From: Bacteroidales bacterium
Lineage (GTDB): Bacteria > Bacteroidota > Bacteroidia > Bacteroidales > Bacteroidaceae
Length of the DNA: 47,551 nucleotides
Assembly: GCA_004556745.1 (NCBI GenBank)
Contig: SFFY01000017.1
Span: 1 to 47,551, forward strand
Reading direction: 5' to 3'
In this document: piece by piece, positions 23,062 to 31,527 of the stretch
How positions within the stretch are numbered: the first letter of the stretch is position 1
Layout of the letters: every line of letters begins with the position of its first letter
Translations under genes and position numbers: made by a program
Notes under the pieces: generated by a model
The model's database searches: none
Seen by the model: the letters and a program-made list of their open reading frames with translations, nothing else
What the model was told of the DNA's origin: nothing

Positions 23062-24111
23062 TTAGTTTTCAGTGAACAGGGACGGCTGCATGGGCGTGCC
23101 GCCATAGGGGTTGCGGCCGAGGTGCTGATAAGCGAGGTCGGTGACTTCGCGGCCGCGCGGCGTGCGGCGTATAAAACCTTCTTTGATGAGAAAAGGCTCG
23201 TAAACCTCTTCCACAGTGCCGGCGTCCTCGCCAATAGCGGTTGCAATGGTGGAAACGCCGACAGGGCCGCCCTTGAACTTGTCGATGATGGTGAGGAGTA
23301 TTTTATTGTCGATTTCGTCCAAGCCGTATTTATCTATATTGAGCGCTTCGAGGGCGAAGCGGGCAATGGCGAGGTTGATGCTGCCGTTGCCGCGCACCTG
23401 TGCAAAGTCGCGCACGCGGCGCAACAGGGCGTTGGCGATACGGGGCGTACCTCGGCTGCGCCCTGCTATCTCATCGGCAGCACGGGGTTCGATGGGCACG
23501 CCGAGTATGTCGGCGGAGCGCGTCACGATGTGCGCCAGCGTGGCGGCATCGTAGTATTCGAGGTGGAGGTTGATGCCGAAACGGGCACGGAGCGGGGCGG
23601 TGAGCAGGCCGCTGCGCGTGGTGGCACCCACGAGCGTGAAGGGGTTGAGGTCTATCTGTATGGAACGCGCCGCCGGGCCGCGGTCGATCATGATGTCGAT
23701 ACGGTAGTCCTCCATTGCGGAGTAGAGATATTCCTCCACCACGGGGGAGAGGCGATGGATCTCGTCGATGAAGAGCACATCGTTCTTTTCGAGGCTCGTG
23801 AGCAAGCCCGCCAGGTCGCCCGGCTTGTCAAGCACGGGACCCGAGGTTAGTTTGAAGCCCACGCCAAGTTCGTTGGCGATGATGTTGGAAAGCGTAGTCT
23901 TGCCCAGTCCCGGGGGGCCGTGCAGGAGCGTATGGTCGAGCGGCTCGCCGCGATAGCGTGCTGCCTCAACGAAGATGCGCAGGTTGTCCACCACCTTCTT
24001 CTGTCCGCTGAAATCGTCGAACGAAAGCGGGCGCAGCGCGTTTTCAAAATCCTTTTCCGCAGGCTGCGGGGCTTGCTGCTGGGCGCGAATGTCGAAAGTA
24101 TCGTTGTTCAT
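23062..24111 (-). CDS. ruvB: Holliday junction branch migration helicase RuvB
   Basis: A 349-residue AAA+ motor of the RuvABC complex that drives branch migration in recombination repair. Walker A GPPGLGKTT at residues 65-73, Walker B FIDEIHRL (D116, E117), sensor region GATTRSGLLTAPLRARFG, and the C-terminal winged-helix DNA-binding part (GGPVGVSTIATAIGEDAGTV, then RTPRGREVTDLAYQHLG). The start (MNNDTFDIRAQQ) agrees with relatives. The TAACTTTG box on this strand ends only 5 bases before the ATG, so the mRNA may be nearly leaderless. ybeY follows 6 bases after the stop. The gene is divergent from the SpmAB gene. Confidence 0.97.
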   Translation of the reverse strand: MNNDTFDIRAQQQAPQPAEKDFENALRPLSFDDFSGQKKVVDNLRIFVEAARYRGEPLDHTLLHGPPGLGKTTLSNIIANELGVGFKLTSGPVLDKPGDLAGLLTSLEKNDVLFIDEIHRLSPVVEEYLYSAMEDYRIDIMIDRGPAARSIQIDLNPFTLVGATTRSGLLTAPLRARFGINLHLEYYDAATLAHIVTRSADILGVPIEPRAADEIAGRSRGTPRIANALLRRVRDFAQVRGNGSINLAIARFALEALNIDKYGLDEIDNKILLTIIDKFKGGPVGVSTIATAIGEDAGTVEEVYEPFLIKEGFIRRTPRGREVTDLAYQHLGRNPYGGTPMQPSLFTEN

Positions 24112-24116
24112 AGCGG

Positions 24117-24124
24117 CAAAGTTA
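24117..24124 (-). promoter_or_regulatory. -7 box for ruvB
   Basis: Minus-strand TAACTTTG ends 5 bases before the ruvB ATG. With a usual start 4-8 bases downstream of the box, transcription would begin at or next to the start codon. No -33 TTTG at the right distance. Confidence 0.5.
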
Positions 24125-24199
24125 GCAAAAAAGGATTGGCGGCACGGCTTATCTTATAAGAAAAGCGCGTTTTTGGCAGTCGGTGCATGCGTTTTTATT

Positions 24200-24207
24200 T
24201 AACTTTG
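24200..24207 (+). promoter_or_regulatory. -7 box for the SpmAB gene
   Basis: TAACTTTG. A TTTG stands at 24172-24175, 24 bases upstream, longer than the 19-21 usual spacing. The start codon chosen for the gene is at 24290, giving a leader of about 75 bases. Confidence 0.5.
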
Positions 24208-24289
24208 CACGATTATAAAGTCCATTTTGTTAATGATCATTTGGCAGAACAGCGCGATACGACCCTGCCCGATACACAATATATATAAT

Positions 24290-25519
24290 ATGGTACTCAA
24301 TTATATCTGGATCTTCTTTTTCCTTGCGGCGTTCGCCATTGCCTGCGTGCGCCTGCTGTTTATGGGCGACTACGACGTGTTTCCCGCAGTCATCAACTCT
24401 ACGTTCGAATCCGCCAAAACGGCGTTTGAGATTTCGCTCGGGCTTACGGGCGTGCTTTCGCTATGGATGGGCATCATGAAAATCGGGGAGCGCGGCGGCG
24501 TGGTGAATGTCCTCGCGCGAGTGCTGGGTCCCGTGTTTGCGAAATTGTTTCCCGAAATTCCGCGCAACCACCCCGTCATCGGCAACATCTTCATGAACCT
24601 CTCCGCCAATATGCTTGGCCTCGACAATGCCGCCACGCCGCTTGGACTGAAAGCAATGGAGGGTCTGCAAGAACTGAATGCGAAGAAAGACACTGCCTCT
24701 AACTCCATGATTATGTTCCTTGTGCTCAACACGAGCGGGCTGACCATCATCCCCGTGAGTATCATGGTGTATCGCGCTCAGATGGGCGCGGCGCAGCCCA
24801 CCGACATATTCCTCCCCATATTGCTCGCCACGTTTTTCAGCACCCTCTGCGGCATCGTCGTCACGGGGCTGGTGCAGCGCATCAACCTCCTCTCGCCCGT
24901 GCTGCTGCTCACGCTCGGCGGCCTTTCGGCGGGAGTCGGCGGCCTGCTGTGGCTGTTCAGCAAAATGGACGCGACGGCGATGAACATCGCGGGTACCACG
25001 TCGGCCAACGTGCTGCTATTTTTCATCATCATCTGTTTCATCGTGGCGGGCATCAGGAAAAAGGTGAACGTTTACGATGCGTTTATCGAGGGAGCCAAAG
25101 GCGGCTTCGAGACTGCCGTGCGCATCATCCCCTACCTCGTAGCCATACTGGTGAGCATCGGTGTGTTCCGCGCCTCGGGCGCAATGGACTGGGCGATAGA
25201 AGGCATCGCCGCGCTGGTGAGAAGCACGGGGAGCGATGCCGAGTGGGTGGGCGCACTGCCCACCGCCCTGATGAAGCCGCTCAGCGGCAGCGGAGCGCGG
25301 GGCATGATGGTCGATGCCATGCAGACGTGCGGCGCAGACAGTTTCGTGGGTCGGCTGAGTTGCATCTTCCAGGGCAGCACCGACACCACGTTCTATATCC
25401 TTGCCGTTTACTTCGGTTCGGTGGGCGTGAGCCGCACGCGCCATGCCGTGGGCTGCGGCCTTGCCGCCGACCTCGCGGGCATGATTGCCGCCGTATTTAT
25501 AGCATATCTGTTTTTCTAA
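24290..25519 (+). CDS. SpmA-SpmB fusion membrane protein (nucleoside-recognition/Gate domains)
   Basis: A 409-residue multi-span membrane protein corresponding to spore maturation proteins A and B joined in one chain, as is common in Bacteroidetes, which do not sporulate. SpmA half: residues 1-210 with GLTGVLSLWMGIMKIGERGG and NLSANMLGLDNAATPLGLKA; SpmB half: about 230-409 with IEGAKGGFETAVRIIPYLVA and PLSGSGARGMM, then GSTDTTFYILAVYFGSVGV. The two halves each carry a Gate (nucleoside recognition) domain. Function in non-sporulating bacteria is unknown; transport of a small molecule is likely. An earlier ATG (24227) is in frame, but 24290 (MVLNYIWIFF) fits the family and has the A/T-rich leader ATATATAAT. 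Confidence 0.9.
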   Translation: MVLNYIWIFFFLAAFAIACVRLLFMGDYDVFPAVINSTFESAKTAFEISLGLTGVLSLWMGIMKIGERGGVVNVLARVLGPVFAKLFPEIPRNHPVIGNIFMNLSANMLGLDNAATPLGLKAMEGLQELNAKKDTASNSMIMFLVLNTSGLTIIPVSIMVYRAQMGAAQPTDIFLPILLATFFSTLCGIVVTGLVQRINLLSPVLLLTLGGLSAGVGGLLWLFSKMDATAMNIAGTTSANVLLFFIIICFIVAGIRKKVNVYDAFIEGAKGGFETAVRIIPYLVAILVSIGVFRASGAMDWAIEGIAALVRSTGSDAEWVGALPTALMKPLSGSGARGMMVDAMQTCGADSFVGRLSCIFQGSTDTTFYILAVYFGSVGVSRTRHAVGCGLAADLAGMIAAVFIAYLFF

Positions 25520-25547
25520 GAAAAAGGTAAAAATATCAAGGCCTCAC

Positions 25548-25644
25548 GAGTAGGGGCGTTTTGCAAAACGCCCGCCGAGTGCGCCGCATGGTTCAACTAA
25601 TGCAGGCAACCACATTCCGGGCGTTTTGCAAAACGCCCCTACTC
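25548..25644. repeat. inverted pair of GTAGGGGCG palindromes (copies 2 and 3)
   Basis: GAGTAGGGGCGTTTT plus GCAAAACGCCCG (25548-25574) is repeated as its exact reverse complement at 25618-25644: a 27-base perfect inverted repeat around 43 bases. Each arm is also self-complementary. Just inside and outside, GCCGCATGG (about 25583) and CCATGCGGC (about 25643) pair as well. The element fills the gap before the flippase, and an in-frame ATG within it at 25646 was not used as start for that gene. Confidence 0.88.
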
Positions 25645-25687
25645 CATGCGGCACAATTATAAATACAATCAAGACACCACACTCACC

Positions 25688-27190
25688 ATGTCCTCACTCT
25701 CTTCCTTAGTAAAAGATACGGCCATCTACGGGCTTAGCAGCATTATCGGGCGCTTCCTCAACTATCTGCTCGTGCCGCTCTACACCACCGCACTGGCGGC
25801 CTCGACGGGTGGCTACGGCGTGATAACGGAAGTGTACAGCTACGTGGCCTTGCTGCTCGTGCTGCTCACCTTCGGCATGGAGACCACCTTCTTCCGCTTT
25901 GTAAACAAAACCGAAGAAGACCCCATGCGCGTCTATGCCACCACACTCATCGCCGTGGGCGGCGTGGGGCTGACGTTTGTTGCAGCCGTGCTCGGGCTGC
26001 TGCCGCAGATAGCCGCCGCGCTGGGCTATGCCGACCACCCGGAATACCTCGGCATGATGGCCGTGTGCGTGGCAATCGACGCTTTCCAGTGCATACCCTT
26101 CGCCTATCTGCGCTATCAGAAGAAACCCATAAAGTTTGCCGCGCTGAAACTGCTCTTCATCGTGCTCAACATCAGCCTCAACCTCATCTTCTTCCTGCTG
26201 TTGCCCGCGCTCTACGCCCTGCCCGCCACGGGAGAGATTGTGGCGAAATTCTACGACCCCGCCATCGGCGTGGGCTACGCCTTCGGCATCAACTTGTTCT
26301 GCACGGCGCTGATCACCTTCTTCTTCCGCCGCGAACTGACCGGCTTCCGCTACCGCCTCGACACGCGGCTGCTGCGCCGCATGCTCTCCTACGCCTGGCC
26401 GATACTGATACTCGGCATCGCCGGCATTCTCAACCAAACGGCCGACAAGATGCTCTTCCGCCACCTCGTGCCGGGCGAAGAAGGAAAGGTGCAGCTCGGC
26501 ATCTACGGCGCGGCAGTGAAGATTGCCATGATTATGGCGATGATAACGCAGGCCTTCCGCTACGCCTACGAGCCCTTTGTGTTCGGGAAACAAGCAGAAA
26601 AAGACAACCGCGCCACCTACGCCAAGGCGATGAAATACTTTCTCATCTTCACGCTCCTCGCCTTCCTGCTGGTTGTGGGCAACATGGAAATCCTGAAACA
26701 CCTCATCGGCAGCGACTACTGGCCGGGACTGAAAGTCGTGCCCGTGGTGATGGCCGCCGAAATAATGATGGGAATTTATTTCAACCTTTCCTTTTGGTAC
26801 AAACTCACCGACCGCACGATTTGGGGCGCATGGTTCTCGGGACTGGGTTGCCTTGTGCTTATCGGCGTAAACGTGTGGGGCATCCCGCGCTACGGCTACA
26901 TGGCTTGCGCCTGGGCCGGCGTGGCGGGCTACGGCACGGCAATGGTGACGAGCTACCTCGTGGGGCGCAAATACTACCCCATCGACTATCCTCTGAAGAG
27001 CATGGCGGCATACGTGCTGCTCGCCGCCTTCTTCTACGCGCTGATGCAGGGCTTCGCGGCCTATTGCCAGAACGCATGGCTGCAACTCGGCTTCAACGAA
27101 GTCTGTGTCGTGCTCTTCGCCGCCCATATCGTCTACCACGACCTGCCGCTCCGGCAACTGCCCGTCGTGGGACGGTTTTTTAAGAAATGA
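25688..27190 (+). CDS. polysaccharide flippase (MATE/MOP superfamily, Wzx-like)
   Basis: A 500-residue protein with about 12-14 membrane segments, typical of the Wzx/MviN-like oligosaccharidyl-lipid exporters. It begins SSLVKDTAIYGLSSIIGRFL, a usual N-terminus of the family, with LNYLLVPLYT in the first helix, and has the family's conserved GYGVITEVYSY segment. These proteins flip undecaprenyl-linked glycans from the cytoplasmic to the periplasmic face. The start at 25688 is preferred over an ATG at 25646, which lies in the repeat. A second flippase of another subgroup lies at 40119. The substrate is unknown. The gene ends 5 bases before an octamer-arm repeat. Confidence 0.88.
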   Translation: MSSLSSLVKDTAIYGLSSIIGRFLNYLLVPLYTTALAASTGGYGVITEVYSYVALLLVLLTFGMETTFFRFVNKTEEDPMRVYATTLIAVGGVGLTFVAAVLGLLPQIAAALGYADHPEYLGMMAVCVAIDAFQCIPFAYLRYQKKPIKFAALKLLFIVLNISLNLIFFLLLPALYALPATGEIVAKFYDPAIGVGYAFGINLFCTALITFFFRRELTGFRYRLDTRLLRRMLSYAWPILILGIAGILNQTADKMLFRHLVPGEEGKVQLGIYGAAVKIAMIMAMITQAFRYAYEPFVFGKQAEKDNRATYAKAMKYFLIFTLLAFLLVVGNMEILKHLIGSDYWPGLKVVPVVMAAEIMMGIYFNLSFWYKLTDRTIWGAWFSGLGCLVLIGVNVWGIPRYGYMACAWAGVAGYGTAMVTSYLVGRKYYPIDYPLKSMAAYVLLAAFFYALMQGFAAYCQNAWLQLGFNEVCVVLFAAHIVYHDLPLRQLPVVGRFFKK

Positions 27191-27194
27191 TTAT

Positions 27195-27306
27195 GAGTAG
27201 ACAAGTAAACGAGTAGACGAGTAAACAAGACAAGTTTCCATATAAAATAAAGTTTGCAAGACAAATCTATCTCGTCTACTCGTTTACTTGTAAACTCGTT
27301 TACTAA
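27195..27306. repeat. octamer-arm inverted repeat element, copy 4
   Basis: Left arm GAGTAGAC, AAGTAAAC, GAGTAGAC, GAGTAAAC, AAGACA (27195-27233); right arm TATCTCGTCTAC, TCGTTTAC, TTGTAAAC, TCGTTTAC (about 27268-27306). The spacer is AT-rich with TCCATATAAAATAAA and GCAAGACAAATCTA. It sits between the flippase and the M16 peptidase, 11 bases before the ATG at 27318. Confidence 0.87.
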
Positions 27307-27317
27307 AAACATAACCA

Positions 27318-28583
27318 ATGGCTCACTATACAGACACATTGCCCAACGGCCTGCGCCTCGTTTGCGAGCGCACGGCTTCCGACGTAGTGTATTGCGGCTA
27401 CGTGGTCGGTGCCGGCACGCGCCACGAAGACACGGCCGACGAGGGCATGGCGCACTTTGTGGAGCACCTTTCGTTCAAGGGCACGGCACGGCGCAGCTCC
27501 GCAGCCGTGAATAATGCGCTCGAACGCTACGGCGGCGACCTCAACGCCTATACCAATAAGCAGGGCACGGTGTATCACGCCACGGTGCTCAAAGCCCAGT
27601 TCGCCCGCGCCGCCGACCTGCTCACCGACATCGTGTTTCACAGCACCTTCCCGCAGCGCGAAATCGACAAGGAAGTAGATGTGATTTGCGATGAAATCGA
27701 GAGTTTCAAGGACTCACCGAGCGAACTTATCTTCGACGAGTTCGAGCAACGCCTCTTTGCCGGCAGCCCATTGGGGCGCGATATTCTCGGCACGGCCCGG
27801 CGCCTCAAAACCTACACTACCGCCGATGCCCTGCGCTTCACGCGGCGGCACTACCGCCCCGAAAACGCCGTGTTCTTCCTGAGCGGCGACATCGAGGGCA
27901 AAAAGGCGGCGCGAACGCTGAAAAGGCTTTTCGAGAAATTCCCCATCTCCGAGCCAGAGCCTGCTGAAAAGGCTTTTGCCGCCGCGCCCTCAGAGCAAAT
28001 CTCCGCCCCTGCGGCGCACTGTTTCGACGTTTCGACAAACAAAGACACGCATCAGGCGCACGTGATGATCGGCGCGCCGACTTTCGGCGGTGAAGACCCG
28101 CGCCGCTTCGCCTTGCTGCTGCTCAACAACATGCTGGGCGGGCCTGGCATGAGCTCGCGCCTTAACATTGCGCTGCGCGAACGGGCCGCTCTTGTCTATT
28201 CGGTAGATTCGTATGTCTCCACCTATCCCGATGCCGGCTATTGGCACGTATATTTCGGCTGCGACGGCGCAGACGTGGCGCGCTGCTGCCGGCTGGTGCA
28301 GCGAGAACTGCGCCGCTTTGCCGAAACGCCGCTTACGCCCGGGCGGCTTGCGGCGGCGAAGGCGCAACTGTGCGGGCAGATAGGCATTGCACAGGACAAC
28401 GGCGAAAGCCGCGCCCTCGCCCTCGGGCGCACCTATGCCGAATACGGCACGGTGCGCGACATCGCCCTCCTGCGGCAAAACATCGAGGCTGTGACCGCCG
28501 AGGACCTCCGCAGCCTCGCGGCAGAAATCTTTGCGCCCGAACGGCTCTGCCGCCTCGTTTATATGCCAAAAGCAGAAGATTAA
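27318..28583 (+). CDS. M16-family zinc metallopeptidase
   Basis: A 421-residue protein of the pitrilysin/processing-peptidase family. The inverted zinc motif HFVEH is at residues 46-50 (H46, E49, H50), and the downstream Glu is in DEIESFKDSPSELIFDEFEQ. The C-terminal half holds the second, inactive M16 domain, with AHVMIGAPTFG and MSSRLNIALRERAALVYSVDS. There is no signal peptide, so it is probably cytoplasmic. M16 enzymes of this length work as homodimers and degrade short peptides or presequence-like substrates. It is the last gene before a 118-base gap that carries promoter elements for ftsX. Confidence 0.93.
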   Translation: MAHYTDTLPNGLRLVCERTASDVVYCGYVVGAGTRHEDTADEGMAHFVEHLSFKGTARRSSAAVNNALERYGGDLNAYTNKQGTVYHATVLKAQFARAADLLTDIVFHSTFPQREIDKEVDVICDEIESFKDSPSELIFDEFEQRLFAGSPLGRDILGTARRLKTYTTADALRFTRRHYRPENAVFFLSGDIEGKKAARTLKRLFEKFPISEPEPAEKAFAAAPSEQISAPAAHCFDVSTNKDTHQAHVMIGAPTFGGEDPRRFALLLLNNMLGGPGMSSRLNIALRERAALVYSVDSYVSTYPDAGYWHVYFGCDGADVARCCRLVQRELRRFAETPLTPGRLAAAKAQLCGQIGIAQDNGESRALALGRTYAEYGTVRDIALLRQNIEAVTAEDLRSLAAEIFAPERLCRLVYMPKAED

Positions 28584-28597
28584 CTTGTTTTTTGCCC

Positions 28598-28613
28598 TTA
28601 TCTTATAAGATAA
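28598..28613. other. TTATCTTATAAGATAA palindrome
   Basis: A 16-base perfect palindrome 36 bases upstream of the ftsX promoter box. Thirteen of its bases (TTATCTTATAAGA) recur at 24149-24161 between ruvB and the SpmAB gene. Could be an operator; only two copies, so not strong. Confidence 0.4.
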
Positions 28614-28648
28614 TTGCGCTTTTCTGCGCGGCACTGCCAATTTAGTTG

Positions 28649-28656
28649 TAAATTTG
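28649..28656 (+). promoter_or_regulatory. -7 box for the ftsX-uppP cluster
   Basis: TAAATTTG, 45 bases before the ftsX start. A clear -33 element is missing. Confidence 0.5.
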
Positions 28657-28701
28657 TGCGTTTTATTATGTATTGTGGATAAGTCTACCCTATAATTACT
28701 T

Positions 28702-29586
28702 ATGCAAAACAGAAAGAAACGTAGCACGGGAAACTTCAACACCGTAACCTCCTGCATCAGCACAACGCTGGTGCTCATTTTGCTCGGCACGGTGGTCACC
28801 TTTGTCACGATGGCAAACAATTTCAGCCGGCAGCTCCGCGAGGAGTTCACGGTGACGGTGCTCGTAAACGACACGACCTCCAATGCCACGCAATATAAGT
28901 TGCAGGCAGCGTTGCGCCAGATGCCTTACGCCCGCCACGTGAATTATATTTCAAAAGAAAAGGGCACAAAGGAACTCAACGAGGCGTTGCAGGGCGACAT
29001 GGGCGACTTTATCGGCGCAAGTCCCATTCCGGCAGAGTTTGAAATCTATCTTAAAGCCGACTACGCCAACGAGGATAGCCTCAACCGCTACGTGCCCGCC
29101 TTGAAAAGCCTGCCCGGCGTTTCGGACGTCGTATATCCGAGAGAGGAGATACAGACGCTGAGCAAAACCATTCCCACCGTCAGCCTTGTGCTGCTTGCCT
29201 TGGCGGTGCTGCTGACGTTCGTGTCTTTCTCGCTTATCAACAACACGGTGCGCATGAACATCTACGCGCGCCGCTTCACTATCCACACCATGAAACTCGT
29301 GGGCGCCAAGTGGCGGTATATCCGCCGCCCGTTCCTCGCGCAGGCCTTCCGCATCGGACTGGTCGCCGCCCTCCTGGCCGGCGGGCTGATTGGCGGCGGG
29401 CTGTATTACATGCAATATGTAGTTGGCGGCGGCGAGGTATATTTCAACCAACTCGTAACGCCCACCGTGTGGATTGCCACGCTCGGCACGATCTTTGTGT
29501 GCGGGCTGCTGCTCACCATTCTTTGCGCCTTTATCTCCGTCAACCGCTTCCTGAAAATGAGCGGCGCGGATATGTATTTGAAATAA
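28702..29586 (+). CDS. ftsX: cell division protein FtsX
   Basis: A 294-residue permease-like protein with one N-terminal helix (TTLVLILLGTVVTFVTMA), a periplasmic loop (about 55-165) and three C-terminal helices, the usual FtsX layout. With the ATPase FtsE it controls peptidoglycan hydrolases at the septum. The conserved FsLINNTVRMNIYARRFTI-type segment after the second helix (residues 174 on) is seen as FSLINNTVRMNIYARRF. ftsE is not adjacent here. It starts the conserved cluster ftsX-DUF3098-uppP-truB-queA. DUF3098 follows 12 bases after its stop. Confidence 0.93.
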   Translation: MQNRKKRSTGNFNTVTSCISTTLVLILLGTVVTFVTMANNFSRQLREEFTVTVLVNDTTSNATQYKLQAALRQMPYARHVNYISKEKGTKELNEALQGDMGDFIGASPIPAEFEIYLKADYANEDSLNRYVPALKSLPGVSDVVYPREEIQTLSKTIPTVSLVLLALAVLLTFVSFSLINNTVRMNIYARRFTIHTMKLVGAKWRYIRRPFLAQAFRIGLVAALLAGGLIGGGLYYMQYVVGGGEVYFNQLVTPTVWIATLGTIFVCGLLLTILCAFISVNRFLKMSGADMYLK

Positions 29587-29598
29587 TTCTTTATAAAA

Positions 29599-29847
29599 AT
29601 GTCTGAAAACAAAACTCAAGTTTTTGCGTTCGACCGCATCAACTTTATCCTGCTTGCCATCGGCATGGCAATCGTGATTGTCGGCTTTATCCTCATGTCG
29701 GGCAGCGGCTCTGACGCAGAGCAGTTCAACGCCGCCATCTTCGACGCCCGCCACATCAAGGTTGCACCCCTCGTGTGCCTCGCCGGCTACCTGTTCATTA
29801 TTTACGCCATCATTCGCCGCCCCAAAACGGCGGTTCAAAAAGATTAA
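29599..29847 (+). CDS. DUF3098 membrane protein
   Basis: An 82-residue protein with two membrane helices (INFILLAIGMAIVIVGFIL and VAPLVCLAGYLFIIYAII) and a short polar loop. It matches the DUF3098 family, which in Bacteroidetes almost always lies between ftsX and uppP. Function is unknown; its constant position suggests a role in division or in the undecaprenyl cycle. Spacing is 12 bases after ftsX and 6 bases before uppP, so all three are clearly one operon. The N-terminus MSENKTQVFAFDRIN is typical. Confidence 0.9.
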   Translation: MSENKTQVFAFDRINFILLAIGMAIVIVGFILMSGSGSDAEQFNAAIFDARHIKVAPLVCLAGYLFIIYAIIRRPKTAVQKD

Positions 29848-29853
29848 AGCCCT

Positions 29854-30678
29854 ATGGATACGCTCGAAGCGCTTTGGCTCGGCTTGTTGCAAGGACTGAC
29901 CGAGTATCTGCCCGTAAGCAGCAGCGGGCATCTTGCCATAGGCTCCGCCCTCCTCGGTATCGAAAGCGAAGAAAACCTTATGTTCACCGTGGCCGTTCAC
30001 GTGGCTACCGTGTTGAGCACGCTCGTGGTGCTGGGCAAGGAAATCGTGTCGCTGTTCAAGGGCACGTTCAGTCCCTTGCAGGACGGCACGGGACTGGCCC
30101 GCCTCAACGGCGACCAGCGGTATATGCTGAATATCGTGATTTCGATGATACCGATCGGCATCGTCGGCGTGTTTTTCAAGGATACGGTTGAAGAAGTGTT
30201 CGGTGCGGGGCTGCTGATTGTGGGCTGCTGCCTGCTCTTCACCGCCGCCCTACTAGCTTTCTCCTACTACGCCCGTCCCCGCCAGCGCGAAAACATTTCC
30301 GCTTGGCACGCCTTTATCATCGGCTGCTCCCAAGCCCTTGCGGTATTGCCCGGACTGAGCCGCTCGGGCACCACCATTGCCACGGGCCTTATCCTCGGCA
30401 ACAACAAGGAGCGCATGGCTCAGTTCTCCTTCCTCATGGTCATTCCGCCCATTCTCGGCGAGGCTTTGCTCGACATTCTTAAAGCCTCGAAGGAAGGTTT
30501 TGCCGCCGCGTTCGGCGACCTTACCATCAGTGCCCTCGTCGTAGGTTTCCTCGCCGCTTTCATCTCGGGCATCTTGGCCTGCAAATGGATGATAGGCATC
30601 GTGAAGAAAGGAAAACTCATCTACTTTGCCTACTACTGCCTCGTTGTGGGCATCATCACAATCGCGTTGAACTGGTAA
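29854..30678 (+). CDS. uppP: undecaprenyl-diphosphatase UppP (BacA)
   Basis: A 274-residue membrane enzyme with about eight helices. The two signature motifs are GLTEYLPVSSSGHL (near residue 15) and LPGLSRSGTTIATGL (near 164). It removes a phosphate from undecaprenyl pyrophosphate at the outer face of the membrane, recycling the lipid carrier for peptidoglycan and surface polysaccharides; overproduction gives bacitracin resistance in other bacteria. It starts 6 bases after DUF3098 and is followed by truB 27 bases later. Length and motifs are normal. Confidence 0.97.
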   Translation: MDTLEALWLGLLQGLTEYLPVSSSGHLAIGSALLGIESEENLMFTVAVHVATVLSTLVVLGKEIVSLFKGTFSPLQDGTGLARLNGDQRYMLNIVISMIPIGIVGVFFKDTVEEVFGAGLLIVGCCLLFTAALLAFSYYARPRQRENISAWHAFIIGCSQALAVLPGLSRSGTTIATGLILGNNKERMAQFSFLMVIPPILGEALLDILKASKEGFAAAFGDLTISALVVGFLAAFISGILACKWMIGIVKKGKLIYFAYYCLVVGIITIALNW

Positions 30679-30705
30679 AGAGGAATATCTGAAAAATCTT
30701 TTCAA

Positions 30706-31464
30706 GTGAATTTCCTAAGCGGACAAATACTTTGTTTCGACAAGCCTTACGGCATGACGTCGTTCCAGTTGGTAGCCAAGGTGCGCTGGCTGCTCACGCG
30801 GCGCATGGAAGGAAGAAAGATTAAGGTGGGCCATGCCGGCACGCTCGACCCTTTGGCCACGGGCGTGATGATAATCTGCACCGGCCGCGCCACGAAACTC
30901 ATCGAGCAGCTGCAAGGCGGCACGAAGACCTACGAAACCACGCTTAAACTCGGCTCCACCACGCCCAGTTTCGACCTCGAGCACCCCGTCGACCATACTT
31001 TTTCCACAGACCACATCACGGAGGAAGAGATACGCCGCGTGCTCTCCGAACAGTTCACCGGCGACATCATGCAAGTGCCGCCCGTGTTCTCTGCCTGCAA
31101 GGTCGACGGCAAGCGCGCCTACGACCTCGCCCGCAAAGGCAAGCAACCCGAACTGCAGGCCAAGCCGCTGCGCATCGACAGCATAGAACTCACGCGCTGC
31201 GACCTTGCCAACAATAAAATCGACCTGCGCATCTGTTGCTCCAAGGGTACCTATATCCGCGCCCTTGCCCGCGACATCGGCATCGCCTTGCGCAGCGGCG
31301 CACACCTCACCGCCCTGCGCCGCACCCGCGTGGGAGAGGCCGACATCAGCCGCTGCTTTGCCACAATCGACGACTTCGAGCAATGGCTCAGCGGCATAGA
31401 GGTGGAAACGGAACTGCCGGCAAACCCCGAGGAGCGCGCGCCGATAGGGGTTTATCCGGAGTAG
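30706..31464 (+). CDS. truB: tRNA pseudouridine-55 synthase TruB
   Basis: A 252-residue pseudouridine synthase that modifies U55 in the T-loop of tRNAs. The catalytic Asp is D48 in GHAGTLDPLATGVM; other conserved parts are TKLIEQLQGGTKTYE and CSKGTYIRALARDIG. The start codon is GTG at 30706: the first in-frame ATG lies inside the conserved N-terminal region (DKPYGMTS), so it would cut off the front of the domain. It sits 27 bases after uppP. The C-terminal PUA-like domain of the longer E. coli form is absent or very short, as is usual in Bacteroidetes. Confidence 0.95.
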   Translation: MNFLSGQILCFDKPYGMTSFQLVAKVRWLLTRRMEGRKIKVGHAGTLDPLATGVMIICTGRATKLIEQLQGGTKTYETTLKLGSTTPSFDLEHPVDHTFSTDHITEEEIRRVLSEQFTGDIMQVPPVFSACKVDGKRAYDLARKGKQPELQAKPLRIDSIELTRCDLANNKIDLRICCSKGTYIRALARDIGIALRSGAHLTALRRTRVGEADISRCFATIDDFEQWLSGIEVETELPANPEERAPIGVYPE

Positions 31465-31527
31465 GGTGTTTTGAAAAGCCTGGCCCCCGTCCTTTTTCCA
31501 AGAAATAAAACAATAAAAACACATACT

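Noticed and set aside
31465..31527. preQ1 riboswitch before queA
   Set aside because: No matching stem-loop and tail pattern; queA itself is not usually controlled this way in Bacteroidetes.
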